Shown piece by piece: positions 52,421 to 62,671 of a stretch of DNA of 64,000 nucleotides. Each line of letters begins with the position of its first letter. Position 1 is the stretch's first letter. The position numbers and the translations under genes were made by a program. The notes below the pieces were generated by a model. That model did not search any database. It was given only the letters and a program-made list of their open reading frames with translations, and had not been told where the DNA came from. The DNA lies in assembly GCA_949825025.1 (NCBI GenBank), contig OX463782.1, positions 37,845,951-37,909,950 of the forward strand. Direction: 5' to 3'. This DNA comes from Siphlonurus alternatus (lineage: Eukaryota > Arthropoda > Insecta > Ephemeroptera > Siphlonuridae).

Positions 52421-55400
52421 GTGAGTGCAAGTGCAGTGTTTGATTGCAGTTTTATATGTAAGTGCAGTGTTTGATTGCAGTTTTATATGTAAGTGCAGTG
52501 TTTGTAGTTTGCAGTGTTTTGTGTCCGATGGACTAGATTTCATCAAGTTTTGATAAATATGTATTTTAAATATTGCGAGATAATGACTGTTTCGAAACAA
52601 CACGATGATGGGGTGAGGCAGACTTCATGAGGTTGTGTCTCTCGTTACAATACTCTATCAATTTTGTGTTACATTCTAACACAAAGAATAATAATTATAT
52701 TCTGTATGATTCTAATATTTAATACGATGATGCGAAGTTGCAAAATAATTAAGCGATTTCTCGACAACCTCCACAACTTTCTTGTTTACATAAGCCGCGC
52801 ACTTTCTAATATTTTCTCAACCATTTTACTGCAGAAATAAAAGTTAGTATTTGTGAAAAAAAAATGTTATTATATTGACATAAAAATAGCGATTGCGTTT
52901 ATTTTTTAATGGACAACATCATGAAATTTTTATTACAAATTTAGATAGAGGATCTCGAGTTATGTATTGTCAATGGGGGGCATTCACAAAGCACTTTAAC
53001 CCCCATTTTAGCATCGATTTTTATCCCTGGTGCTAAAAAAAACAGGAGCTTAATATGGTTAGCCTCTGGTTTAGCACCATGTTTAGCACCAGGGATAAAA
53101 ATCGAGGCTTAAGTGGGGGTTAAAGTGCTTTGTGAATGCCCCCCAATATTTTTTATATTTTTAACCCTCTAGCATTCTTACAATCGTGCTGCAAACCGCT
53201 GTGACGTCACAGTCATGCAATTATTTAACACGCAAACAAAGGGCGAGACGTTGCATGACTATGACGTCACAGCGTCTTTCTCCACGATTTTGAGGATAAA
53301 AAAAATCTGAAATAATTTACATTAAATTGCATAACTCGAGGTCCCCTATATTCAAATATGCAAAAAAAAAAAAATAAATAAATAAATAAAGTGTCCATCG
53401 CATGCTAATTTTCTTGATCTGTATTTACATTGTTAAATTAAGTCCATTTTACACTTAATGAAGTGCAATTATACCACACTGCCTCGGCTGTAGCTAATAA
53501 TTTGAAGCTAAAGGCGGATTCAGATGGCGACAACGGCGATGTGACGCGATTTTGACGTAAAAGCTGTGGAATCCTATGCGGCGGCGAATTAGCCGGTAAT
53601 CGCGTTAATTACGATGCTCTTTTTCTTTTAATCGCCAAATATGGCCGCCAATGGATGTTACAGCAAGTGCGTATTATTTGCATCGCGTCGCATGGTAAAA
53701 ATCGCCATGTGAATCCACCTTGTATCAAAACTTGTCAGTTTGTTGTGACGTGATCTAACTGACGTGTTTTTGCAGGTTGTGCTGACGTGTTTGCTGGCAC
53801 TGACGTGGCTGAACGAGGCCGAGGCTGTCTTCTCTCCTCGTGCCCCCAACTTCCAGTACTTCGAGAGGTACGGATCTTAAGGGGGCTATCCCCGCAATGT
53901 TAAATTTAGGGTGGGATGGTGCACCTTCAATATATTTTCGTACCTTAATGGGCACTCGATCCCCTTTGGATCAGCGCCTAGTGCAGTATAATATCTATAG
54001 TAAAAAATAGTCACGTATTACCTCGATATGCACGAGGGGGTAGATGACGTCATCAACTCGACAAGAGGTGCCTGTGACGTCATCTAAACTTACAGTGAAA
54101 TAAAATATCAGCAATATTTTGACATAGCCGGGGAGGAGGTACAGCTATACTTTCACTTTTAGTTACAGTTTTCGTTACATACATATGATGCATGACTAAA
54201 CGTGCATTTCCATTATTTACCATGGAGCAATATCAAGTGGGACGAGAAAAGCGCACTTGCTTAAATGTCGTATGGCGGACATGTTGGTGATAAAATCACT
54301 ACCCGGCCGTCAAGCATGTGCGCCCCACTTGACATAACGCTTCATGGAAAAGCACCCACGCGGGGGTTTCTGTTTTAGCCAGGCTGCTGTATGCAACCAT
54401 CAGCTTTACTCTTGTACCAATGTATATAATAAAACTGTTGCAGCCCGTAAGCAGGTAAAGAAATTCCTAATAAAAGAAAAAAGGGGAGAAATTTGTGCCT
54501 TGCGGGGGGATTATTAAAAGTTTGTTTACTCATCACACTAAAATTTTCCATTTAGTCTTACATCAATTTTTAAGACAGTTATTCCATTTTATATTCTCCA
54601 TTTAAATAACACTGTGCGCATCTGTTGAAAGTACGTTATGGCGGCGCGCATGGAGGCTGCCTGAAAATCATCTATATAGGATAATTAGAATAAGATGGCG
54701 TGAACGTTTTTCAGTCCGGCCGCCTCATGTTAAGGTGAAAACTTTATATGGTGCTGTTCAACTTCTGGTATTAGTAATGTTCGTAAATACACAATCAGAA
54801 CAGATCAATAATTGAACCTTTTATGACCCCTCTACAGAAAGTTATTCGTCTGATCGTGCATAGAGTATAATTATTTTGCAGCCGAAACACCAAACACCAC
54901 AGTGCCAAGCATGTAAACGCCTCAGAATGCAAGTCAGATAACTACACAAAAATATATAGGAGAATGAACCCTGGCTTTGGACCATTGCACTTCCGGTTCA
55001 TTGACAAAAGCTGTATTAGCGTCCATCCTGGCTGAGGTTTCCACGTTTCCCTCAGCTGCAGGCAAATGCCGGGATGGATTTGCAAGGCCGTAGCCGCCAC
55101 CGTTCCGGAAGAGCCCGTGAAACGCTCAAGTTAGGGTTTCGGAAGGTTCGGGGTTTCAAAATAGTATGTAATTATATAGTAAATAGAAGTACCCAATGGG
55201 GTTTGATTAAAAAATAAAAAAATAAATAAATAAAAAAAAATGCTATGAGCATAAGAGTCATTATAGTTTTTTTATTTTTTTTTTTAAGTTATCTGAATTT
55301 TGCATTTTGAGGCGACGATATATAACAGTATTATATGCCATGTACAGTGCAAATGCTATATAATCACAGTAAAAAACTATATCCTTTGGGTTGCATTTTT

Positions 55401-56403
55401 TTTATAAAACATTTCATAAATTTCTCAGGATTTGTAAATGCATTGGTTTTGATAAATAGTAGGGACGTCCCTAGCTCTTATATAGCATAGGTTTCCTGGT
55501 TCCCTCAGTCACAACGAGCTCAAATTCTGTGCTCGTCTGAAGAAAGACGCACTCGGTTTTCTGTTAAAATTAGTCTGCGGATCAAACAATTACAATTCAA
55601 TAGACAATCTTTAATTTTTTTTTATTGCATATTTCATAGAGGACCTCGAGTTTCGTATAATGGAAAATATTTTTCATTTATTTTATTTGGTTTTAATCCT
55701 ATGACCCCCCAAAATCATACTGCAAAACGCTATGACGTCATAGTCTTGCAAATATTTAGCACGTTAGCACAGGGAAAGATGTTACATGACTATGACGTCA
55801 CAGCGTCTTGCAGCACAATTTTGAGGGTGTTAGAGGGTTCCACAAAATGAAAAAAATTGACAATTACTCGAGGGTCATATTAATTAACGATTGACCTCAG
55901 TTACAAACCGGAAACGGGAAATTTCTGTCGAACGGAATCGAATGAAATAGATTTTAAAAATCGAGGATGCTCTAAAACTTAATCGCTTATGGTTTGAGCA
56001 AATACAAAGGGGCGGTTTTTTCACAACAGCTCCATTTCCGGTTTCCGTCCATAAGGCCAATGTTAAACTTCTGTCTCAGTTTTCTCAAAAATGGTCGAAC
56101 AGATTCCACTTCAAAAAAATTAATCAACCTTATTGTGGCGAGCTTAAAGACTCGACAAGGAGGCCGTTTCCGAGATCCAAATCAACTGAGGCCAATTATG
56201 AAGGTTAGTTTACCAAATTACTTGACACTGCATGATTCACAGCAGTGTACGTGCAGCAACACACGGTGTTTTATTTGTCAACTTTCTTATTTCGATCGTG
56301 CCAACCTGAAACACGCCGCATTTTCTGTAGTGATGAGCTGTGTCACGTAAAGGGTAAGATAACGCCACTAATGTTAAAAAAAATCCCTCATACGAAAATT
56401 CCG

Positions 56404-56464
<61 letters not shown>

Positions 56465-57679
56465 TAAAAAATTCTCCTCTACACCCCCTATTAGTAGCTA
56501 AAATATCAGGTATACAAATACGAGCTAGTTTTCGAGTTATTAATTTTTAAAGTCGACTAATTTAACATGGAAGTTTCATTTCTCCATGTTAAAGTAGTCA
56601 ACTTTAAAAATTCATAGCTCAAAAGCTAGATCGTATTTGTGCTCCTTATATTTTAGCTACTGATAGGGGGTGTAGAGAAGAACATTTTAATTAAATTTTT
56701 TTCAGAATTTTTGTGTGAGGGATTTTTTTTTTTAACATTATATAGTGGCGTTATCTTACCCTTAACCTCTTTATGAGTTTCAAGCTTGGGTGAGAAGGGA
56801 TAAGGGAGGGTTACGCGTCCCAGTATTCACTGAGGTAAGACTGAGGGAACCGTGGAAATCCTCAGAATCTCAGTCAGGACGGACACCTCTTATCAATAGG
56901 CCAAAGTGATGTCCAAAGCTTGAGGAACCACACACAAGTGCATCACTGCACTGGGTGGAAAGCGAGATGAATTTACCTCAGAGAGCTGAATTTGACCTGC
57001 AATGTAATACAGAAACATGGGACACTTAGAACTTGGTTTTGAATTTGTGTCTTTTCAACAAGGTGGCGGGCTAGCCAGGCTCTTGCGAGGTACTCTCGTC
57101 GCCTCGGAAAATTTCCCTTTCCTAACTTACCTGGCTGTATTTAGGAAGTGCTAGATTTTGCATTATTGCCGTCTGCCTTGAAGATGGTTTTCTCCCAGGT
57201 GAATACCTAGGCAGTTCTTAACACAAGACCACCTTCTTTTCTATCCTATATACCTCGTCATCCCGTCACCTTACTCCTCTCATGTTAAGGGTTGCATGTC
57301 GGGCACCTTAGGGTGCCTATTGGTTTCCAGGGGCGGATCCATGCAGCGCGTGGCCCTGGGGAGGGTGGTGCTCTACCCCGCAATGTTAAAATTGGGGTGG
57401 GAGGCGAGGCTGCGAGTAAGGAGGAGGGGGGGGTAATATCTTCAATGTATTTTTGAATCTATTTTTGCAGGGAGGGGCGTGATCCACGCCTGTCGGGCCC
57501 CAGTCCTTGAACTGACAGATTTTGACTTTGTCAAGTAACTAACGATGCCCACGTGTTTCAGGCCCCGCTACCGCTACCCATACTACGACGAGAACGGACG
57601 TGGCCGGCTGGTGTACGGCTACGGAGGACCCGAGCTGTACGAGTATAAGAAGTACTCCCCCCTCGAGGGAATCCACTGA
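52394..57679 (+). CDS. Tyrosine-rich small secreted protein, 78 aa (three exons)
   Basis: Exons 52394-52420, 53776-53867 and 57562-57679 join with matching phases (0 and 2), GTGAGT and GTACGG donors, and TTTTTGCAG and TGTTTCAG acceptors. The product begins MTKLLSFLTVVLTCLLA ... WLNEAEA, a signal peptide with cleavage predicted after AEA near residue 26. The mature peptide of about 52 residues contains no cysteine but many tyrosines: PRYRYPYYDENGRGRLV, then YGYGGPELYEYKKYSPLEG. The segment YYDENGRG ... YGYGG has a loose resemblance to the PDEG ... YG core of the neighbouring secreted proteins, but homology is not proven. A cuticle or signalling role is possible; I cannot assign one. AATAAA at 57779-57784 follows the stop by 100 bp. 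Confidence 0.85.
52421..52520 (+). repeat. ~31-bp tandem repeat at the intron start containing splice-like sites
   Basis: AAGTGCAGTGTTTGATTGCAG plus TTTTATATGT is repeated about three times. Each unit contains a donor-like GTAAGT and an acceptor-like GATTGCAG. Confidence 0.7.
52947..53352. repeat. Palindromic MITE, family Q, with family P nested inside
   Basis: TAGAGGATCTCGAGTTATG at left and CATAACTCGAGGTCCCCTAT at right. TGTGACGTCACAGTCATGC and CATGACTATGACGTCACAGC face each other near 53200-53270. Family P sits at 52975-53144. Confidence 0.82.
52975..53144. repeat. Palindromic MITE, family P (Harbinger-like ends), intact
   Basis: GGGGGCATTCACAAAGCAC at left and GTGCTTTGTGAATGCCCCC at right. 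The adjacent AAT on both sides may be a 3-bp duplication, as made by PIF/Harbinger elements. Confidence 0.82.
53511..53721 (-). repeat. MITE family H in intron 1
   Basis: AAGGCGGATTCAGATGGCG at left and GCCATGTGAATCCACCTT at right. It is inverted relative to most other copies and ends 54 bp before exon 2. Confidence 0.82.
53776..53867 (+). CDS. Exon 2 of the 78-aa secreted protein
   Basis: 92 nt encoding the rest of the signal peptide and FSPRAPNFQYFE. It ends with AG of a split Arg codon, and the donor is GTACGG, a weaker site than GTGAGT. Confidence 0.82.
53870..53985. mobile_element. Remnant G-rich hAT-like MITE beside the exon 2 donor
   Basis: GGGGGCTATCCCCGCAATGT, TCAATATATTTTCGTACCTT and GGATCAGCGCCTAG are the interior and right end of the family. 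The left end would overlap the donor region, so it inserted almost at the splice site. Confidence 0.6.
54000..54960. other. Intron 2, with palindrome T and other debris
   Basis: An imperfect palindrome at about 54215-54355 (ACCATGGAGCAATATCAAGTGG ends inverted near TCATGGAAAAGCACC) is related to 60995-61172. GATGACGTCATC lies near 54046 and GTGACGTCATC near 54074. No exon seen. Confidence 0.45.
54965..55205 (+). repeat. 5S-type SINE A1, head-truncated
   Basis: It starts CCCTGGCTTTGGACCATTGC and contains the core, the GTTTCGGAAGGTTCGGGG tail and a GTTTGATTAAAAAA end with an AAAT run. Confidence 0.82.
55637..55877. repeat. Palindromic MITE, family Q
   Basis: AGAGGACCTCGAGTTTCG at left and ATTACTCGAGGGTCATAT at right. 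CTATGACGTCATAGTC and CTATGACGTCACAGC face each other. Confidence 0.8.
55880..56345. other. Intron 2, repeat family W fragment
   Basis: AATCGCTTATGGTTTGAGC and CAGCTCCATTTCCGGTTTCC recur from 34560. The 118-aa frame at 55994-56350 covers it; its C-terminal part is rich in Cys and Ser but unmatched. Confidence 0.4.
56348..56765. repeat. Palindromic MITE, family C, containing a (TA)n tract
   Basis: AAAGGGTAAGATAACGCC at left and GGCGTTATCTTACCCTTAA at right. A 40-bp TA run (56420-56461) has expanded inside the left arm. Confidence 0.87.
56765..56995 (-). repeat. 5S-type SINE A2, head- and tail-truncated
   Basis: GAGGTAAGACTGAGGGAACCG, CCTCAGTCAGGACGGACACC and GCACTGGGTGGAAAGCGAGA mark the inverted core and body. 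Confidence 0.75.
57330..57493. mobile_element. G-rich hAT-like MITE in intron 2
   Basis: CAGGGGCGGATCCATGCAG at left and GTGATCCACGCCTG at right, ending 68 bp before exon 3. No matching 8-bp flanks. Confidence 0.7.
57562..57679 (+). CDS. Exon 3 (terminal) of the 78-aa secreted protein
   Basis: It encodes the Tyr/Gly-rich end of the mature peptide and stops at TGA 57677-57679. Confidence 0.83.
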
Positions 57680-57778
57680 GGACGTTCGGTCGTTCGGGGA
57701 ATTTCGGGACAGTTCGCCACCGCAAATCCATCAAAAGTTTTCTCTGATTTTCTGTTTTTATCAGATGGAACGTGAAAA

Positions 57779-57784
57779 AATAAA
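57779..57784 (+). terminator. Polyadenylation signal of the 78-aa secreted-protein gene
   Basis: AATAAA 100 bp downstream of the stop. Confidence 0.6.
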
Positions 57785-58141
57785 AACAAAAAACATTTAA
57801 AGTGGAACCAATATGGAATTTCCGTTTTCCCGACATTTTTGAGTTGGCATATTTTCTAAAAATAGTTCTAAACTAGTTCTCCTGTTGGAACAAATTAAAA
57901 AATTCCATCTCCCATAAGTTGGATCTCCAGAAAAACTACCGAAGTCTGAGAGACCGCGTCATTTAACATGGGGCCTGACAAACACCTTCGATTTTCTTGA
58001 AGAAATTTCATAGAATGACCATATGAAATAAACATATATAGTGACGTTTTACAAACCGAGCTTTAATAAGAAGAGTTAATTAAATGTATTTTATTATGAA
58101 AGAATATCCTGTGAGAAAAGCAAGAAAAACTCGTGAGGGAT

Positions 58142-58521
58142 TTAAGGTAGAGATAACGCCGAACAGCTGTTCGACGTATAGGTCCCTTTGATGAACATGT
58201 AAACCTTAGCAAATTGACAAAAATTCTGAAATTTTTTTGAGAGGCAGATATTAGTGCCTAAAAGCCATAGAAAAAATTTCAAAACACTTCATGAGCCGAT
58301 TTTTTTTTAGTCAATTTATTTAATTTTCAGCATAGGGCTTTCCCATGGAGAGACAAACTAAGAACTTAATTAAAAAAAATCGGCTCATTAAATTGTTTTG
58401 AAATTTTTTTCTGTGGCTTTTAGGCACTAAAATCTGTGTCTCAAAAAATTTCAGAATTTTTGTGAATTTGCTAAGGTTTACATGTTAATCAAATGGGAGT
58501 TTGGCGTTATCTCTACCTTAA
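58142..58521. repeat. Palindromic MITE, family D (TTAA-bounded)
   Basis: TTAAGGTAGAGATAACGCCG at left and GGCGTTATCTCTACCTTAA at right. Inner arms ATGTAAACCTTAGCAAATT and inverse. Confidence 0.87.
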
Positions 58522-58529
58522 CAGTGAAA

Positions 58530-59305
58530 ATTATATCTTGATTCCTCGCGGTAAATTGGTTTCGTAATAAAAATTATTTTAATCGTTTTTTGGTTAATGT
58601 AATCATAGAACGTCTTTATATTTTTCCCATATGATCATGCACTTTACATGGTTAGGCCCCATGCTAGACTTCGGATTTTTTTTTTCTGAAGAAATTATGA
58701 GAGATGTAATATTTTGAATTTCGGGAGCAGCATTAAAACTAAAACTAAAAAATTTTGGGTATATAAATGTTCAATGGTTCTACTTTAGCCCATAGTTTTT
58801 AACACAATGCACTTCTTATTTCTGGCATGAAATATGCATCCTTGATAAACAATTATTGTGCCTGATGCATATTTTGAAAAGTGTGAAATATATTTTAAAA
58901 ATTTATATATATGCTAAAAAAGTATCCGACCAGCATAAATTTTTGATGACGTGAGAGGGCGAGTGGAATTTCATTAGTTCTCACGTAGACGACCCCCGGT
59001 GATGGTGCAGCATGTGAACTGACAATGCACACAGACGCCACCACCGGGGGTCATGTGAACTACATCTGCTCTGTTTCTGATTTACTGACACTGAGTAAAA
59101 CGTCAAATTGTAGCAAAATTTAATCGCAGTGCACTTTTTTTGTAACCTATAAGCTATAAGGCTAAATAGAAGTGAAGAGAACTATTTTGTGATCTATAGA
59201 TGTAATTTTATTGCTTTTGTATTATTTGTCATTAAATAAATTTAAATTTTTTTTGCCAGTTTACTTTACTTTCATAACGACACTAACTATACACTGCTTA
59301 GGTGA
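58530..59305. other. Intergenic DNA, no gene seen
   Basis: A short hairpin near 58986-59055 (ACCCCCGGTG ... CACCGGGGGT) is the only notable structure. Confidence 0.4.
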
Positions 59306-59312
59306 GTTTTCA

Positions 59313-59490
59313 AGGGGTCGATTGTTGATTTTTTACATCAGCTTTCGTGTTCCACCTTGGCGCCACAGTATAAAATAGCGATATTCAGTTCCATAGCAGC
59401 ATTCACTCTTATATCCATAGACCTGAGTTTCGCATTTTCCAAGGTTCATCAGCCAAGGTGGAACACGAAAGCCGCTGTAAAAAATTAACT
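59313..59490. repeat. Palindromic element R (about 178 bp)
   Basis: TTTCGTGTTCCACCTTGG at left and CCAAGGTGGAACACGAAA at right are exact inverses about 100 bp apart. Confidence 0.75.
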
Positions 59491-59780
59491 ATATATTATA
59501 TTATACTATAATAGTATATAACTGTATTTAGTAGTTTAAATAGTATACCGATCTATATATGGTCCTTATATATATAGAGCATGCCAAATAATTCAAATTA
59601 ATAGACACGTTTTTGTTTTTTAATATTTTATTACAAGTTTTGTACATGACGATGTAAAATTCACACAAAATGTAAAGACACTTTCATGTTATCATCATCA
59701 CTTTTTAACAGCTAAATTTTTATTTGTCAACATCAAAATCTTGAAAGAACATTCGTTGATAGGTATACAAAATTGGAGTC

Positions 59781-59830
59781 CAGAACAGAGCGAACTTGAG
59801 TAGCTACTCAAGTACGCTCTGTCCAGAACA
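59781..59830. repeat. Short hairpin
   Basis: CAGAACAGAGCG plus ACTTGAGTAG mirrors CTACTCAAGT and CGCTCTGTCCAGAAC. Confidence 0.7.
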
Positions 59831-59984
59831 TCAACAAATTGTGCCTTATTGAAGTTCAAATATTTGCAATTTTGGGAAGAGAGCATCCCCAAAACGTTCA
59901 CTTCCGCCCAATCAGAACAAATCGTGGTGTCCAGTGATAAAAATGGGTATACGTTTTTGCTGGAAAGCTATCCATCCATCAGGT

Positions 59985-60990
59985 ATAGACTGGTCCACAC
60001 ATCGGGGGCTCTGCCCCCCAGTTGCCCGCCGCAAGCGTGACTCTTTTAGAAAAGGGGGCGTGGCAGTTTTTTTTTTTCAAATTAAATTACATAATTAGTA
60101 CAAATTATAATATATCAAAAAATTACATTTGAAAAATTGATACCTATCTTCAATTCAGTTACAACTATGTTTGCTCGTCGTTTCAAACTACAGAAACGTG
60201 GTAACTTGATTGATGAGCATGCATCCAGCTCGAATTGGACAAAACTGGGACAAGTTCCGTCAGAGCGTGAGGTACCCACACAACAAATTAGTCTCTGTGT
60301 GCCACAAAATTCATTTGTTAAATAATAGCAAACACTGCACTATCTTCTTTATAAAACTTGAACTGACTACCCACACCAATTTCCATGCAACTGCAAATCC
60401 TACAAACTATAATATATAATACTACAGTATTATATAGACTATATATTATAGGCTTTGGGCAGCTGATTTTTTACAATGTATAAAAAACACACAATTACAA
60501 TATAATATTATATACATGAATTAGCTACCTCAGCTTAATTGATTGGTCCAAAATGAGAGGTTTTATCATATTAATCATATAATTTTTTTAAATTAAAAAA
60601 TTTCAAGGGAACTTTCATAAAATTTAACATGTTATAAAGATGTAAATACAAGTTTTTCAGTTTCGGCTTACGCCATGTATACGACACTCTGATTGGCTGA
60701 AACTCGGCTTGCGCCCATGCAGATAGTTTCTGCAGCGTTCCTGCTGTGTCTTAGCTTTGTCCTGGTCTAGGCAACTCGGCGCAAGCAAAAAAAAAAAAAA
60801 AAAAATGTATGACTTGGATTGCCAAAAGTAAAATTTTAACTTGATTTGTGCAGAATTTTTACGACTTACATATCACGCCGAATAAAAGCTCGCATTTCAG
60901 TATTTAGGTCTATTCGTAAACACTTCCAATCGGACCTTATGTCCAAGCGCATAAGGTAGATTGGAAGCTGCAGGGTTTACTAACAAACCC
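59985..60990. other. Intergenic DNA with a fragment of a hAT-like end
   Basis: GGGGGCTCTGCCCCCCAGTTG and CCCGCCGCAAGCGTG (60004-60040) resemble the subterminal region of the hAT copies at 20844 and 30640. A GGTCTATTCGTAAACACTTC hairpin lies at about 60905-60990. No gene recognised. Confidence 0.4.
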
Positions 60991-60994
60991 GGTC

Positions 60995-61172
60995 TTATTT
61001 CAATGAAGCGAAGTGGCGGGGCGAGAAAGGAGGCGCACTTGCTTTATAATATCGTCCGGCGGCTATCCATGTTGGTGGGAAAGTGATTTTTCCACGCTGT
61101 CATGGCCGTTATATCAAATTGAAGCAAGTGCGCGTTTCTCGCTCCGCCCAACATCGTTCCGTGGAAAAGCAC
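60995..61172. repeat. Palindromic element T
   Basis: AAGCGAAGTGGCGGGGCGAG and GGCGCACTTGCTT at left mirror AAGCAAGTGCGC and CTCGCTCCGCCCAACATCG at right. A relative is at about 54215-54355. Confidence 0.65.
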
Positions 61173-61174
61173 CT

Positions 61175-61643
61175 AAAGGCGGATTCAGATGGCGACAACG
61201 GCGATGCGACGCGGTTTTGTCACACAACAGAGACCTCCGTGTCTTATGGCCAGAAATTTGACCAGCTTGGCCGAGCTTCACTGTAACTGAGAGTGGCGGC
61301 GCCACTGAATCGCAGCGGCACGGCCCGGTTCTCGCTGGCTAGCTGCGCGGGCAGCAAGAACCGGAGGGAGTTTACCGGACCTTGCCGAACATTTAGCAGT
61401 GCCGCCACTCTCAGTTACACAGTGAAGCTCTGATCAAATCTCCGGCCATATGTCACGTACGGAGGTCTCTGTAGGGTCTCTGGGTCACACAAGCTGTGAA
61501 ATCCTATGCGGCGAGCGAATTCACCGGGAATCGCGTTAATTACGATGCTCTTTTTTCTTTTAATCGTCCACAAATATGGCCGCCAATGGATGTTACAGCA
61601 AGTGCGTATTATTCGCGTCGCGTCGCATGATAAAAATCGCCTT
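61175..61643 (-). repeat. MITE family H split by MITE family G
   Basis: AAAGGCGGATTCAGATGGCG at left. The right arm is truncated at AAAATCGCCTTAAG, 33 bp from the stop of the secreted-protein exon. Family G occupies 61227-61472. Confidence 0.8.
61227..61472. repeat. Palindromic MITE, family G, nested in family H
   Basis: ACAGAGACCTCCGTGTC at left and GGAGGTCTCTGT at right. GAGCTTCACTGTAACTGAGA and its inverse lie inside. Confidence 0.82.
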
Positions 61644-61676
61644 AAGTTATAAATTACACAATATCTCTGGCTGGAC

Positions 61677-61994
61677 CTAGCCCCCGTGCACGCTGTTGAG
61701 TTCGCGGGCCGCCTGGTCCACATGTCGTCCGCGGCCCAGCAGCTCGATCAAATGTTCGCCGCGCGTGCCGAATCTCTTCTGGTAACTGCCGCGCAGTCGC
61801 TCGCCCTCGTCAGGGTCGAACGCCACGCTCTGCACGCGGCCCAGTCCGGCCCCCCACACCTCGGCGGGGCTGAGGCGGCGCGTGCCGGCCAGGCTGACCC
61901 CCCACACCTGCAGCAGCGGCGAGCGGACCCCCTGGGACAGCGCGGGGGGCAGAGCAACCTGCAGTAGTACTAGTAGAACACACGTCCGGAGCAA
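61677..61994 (-). CDS. Last exon of a second F-x-PDEG secreted protein
   Basis: The acceptor TTGTTGTTGCAG ends at 61995, and the frame runs in phase 0 to TAG at 61679-61677, giving 105 codons. It starts LLRTCVLLVLLQVALPPALS, the second half of a signal peptide, so the ATG lies in an upstream exon that I cannot find before the window edge. The mature part contains VQSVAFDPDEGERLRGSYQ then KRFGTRGEHLIELLGRG. This aligns without gaps with the core of the 100-aa protein at 45214-45483: shared QS, F-x-PDEG, R, Y, G-x-R, LI and LG-x-G. GC-rich, with no cysteine in the mature part. A later AG at 61959 is an alternative acceptor. Function unknown. Confidence 0.83.
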   Translation of the reverse strand: MLRTCVLLVLLQVALPPALSQGVRSPLLQVWGVSLAGTRRLSPAEVWGAGLGRVQSVAFDPDEGERLRGSYQKRFGTRGEHLIELLGRGRHVDQAARELNSVHGG

Positions 61995-61999
61995 CTGCA

Positions 62000-62670
62000 A
62001 CAACAACAGGAGTGTTTAGTGACGTCACATCCATACCATAATAAATCTGAAGCTAAATAATCACCCACTGCGCTCTTTTGTGTTGTTGATACTCTCTCGA
62101 AGGAATCGTAAGCAAAGAAAGACCGATTATGTAATTTTTTTATATAAATATTTACACAATATTGTACCAGCCAGGGTTATAGTACCCTATCGGCCGCTAC
62201 AGAGTTACATACATTATTGTTCCTTATTGTATTATTATTATTATTGTATTATAGCTTACCCCAAAATCAATCTATCAAAATGGAGCAATTAGTTATTATA
62301 AAATTATGCTATTATGATTCTGAAATCGATGTTTCCTTAAATTGGTTTTAAATCTGAATCTCCACCATTTTTTCTCTTCCCATCACCCCGCTGAACTCTA
62401 ATCACCAAACTTGAATTTATGAAGAACATTATTGACGTGCTTATATTGTTGTACATGCAATCGAAAGGCAATAAAAAATTATGAATTATGTATGTATACC
62501 ACTTGTCTTTTATAGAAAAAAATAAATGTTGCATTGGTTGCGCGCCCGCCTCGCATGATTCCCGATCTTAGGTGACATACTTTTTTTACCACTTTTCCAC
62601 TGCTCCGAATTCGGGAGATGCCGGGCTTCCTGCTACAGGTTTCTATGATGGTTTTCTGTAGCTATAATAT
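62000..62670. other. Upstream intron of the minus-strand secreted-protein gene
   Basis: No upstream exon is convincing. The plus frame at 62095-62170 (RKTDYVIFLYKYLHNIV) faintly resembles the R-R-x-x-D-x-x-F-L-x-K region of non-LTR ORF2, possibly a tiny relic. Confidence 0.3.
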
Positions 62671-62671
62671 A

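Noticed and set aside
61686..61967. 93-aa plus-strand frame
   Set aside because: Antisense shadow of the secreted-protein exon. The minus strand has the signal peptide, splice acceptor and paralogue match.
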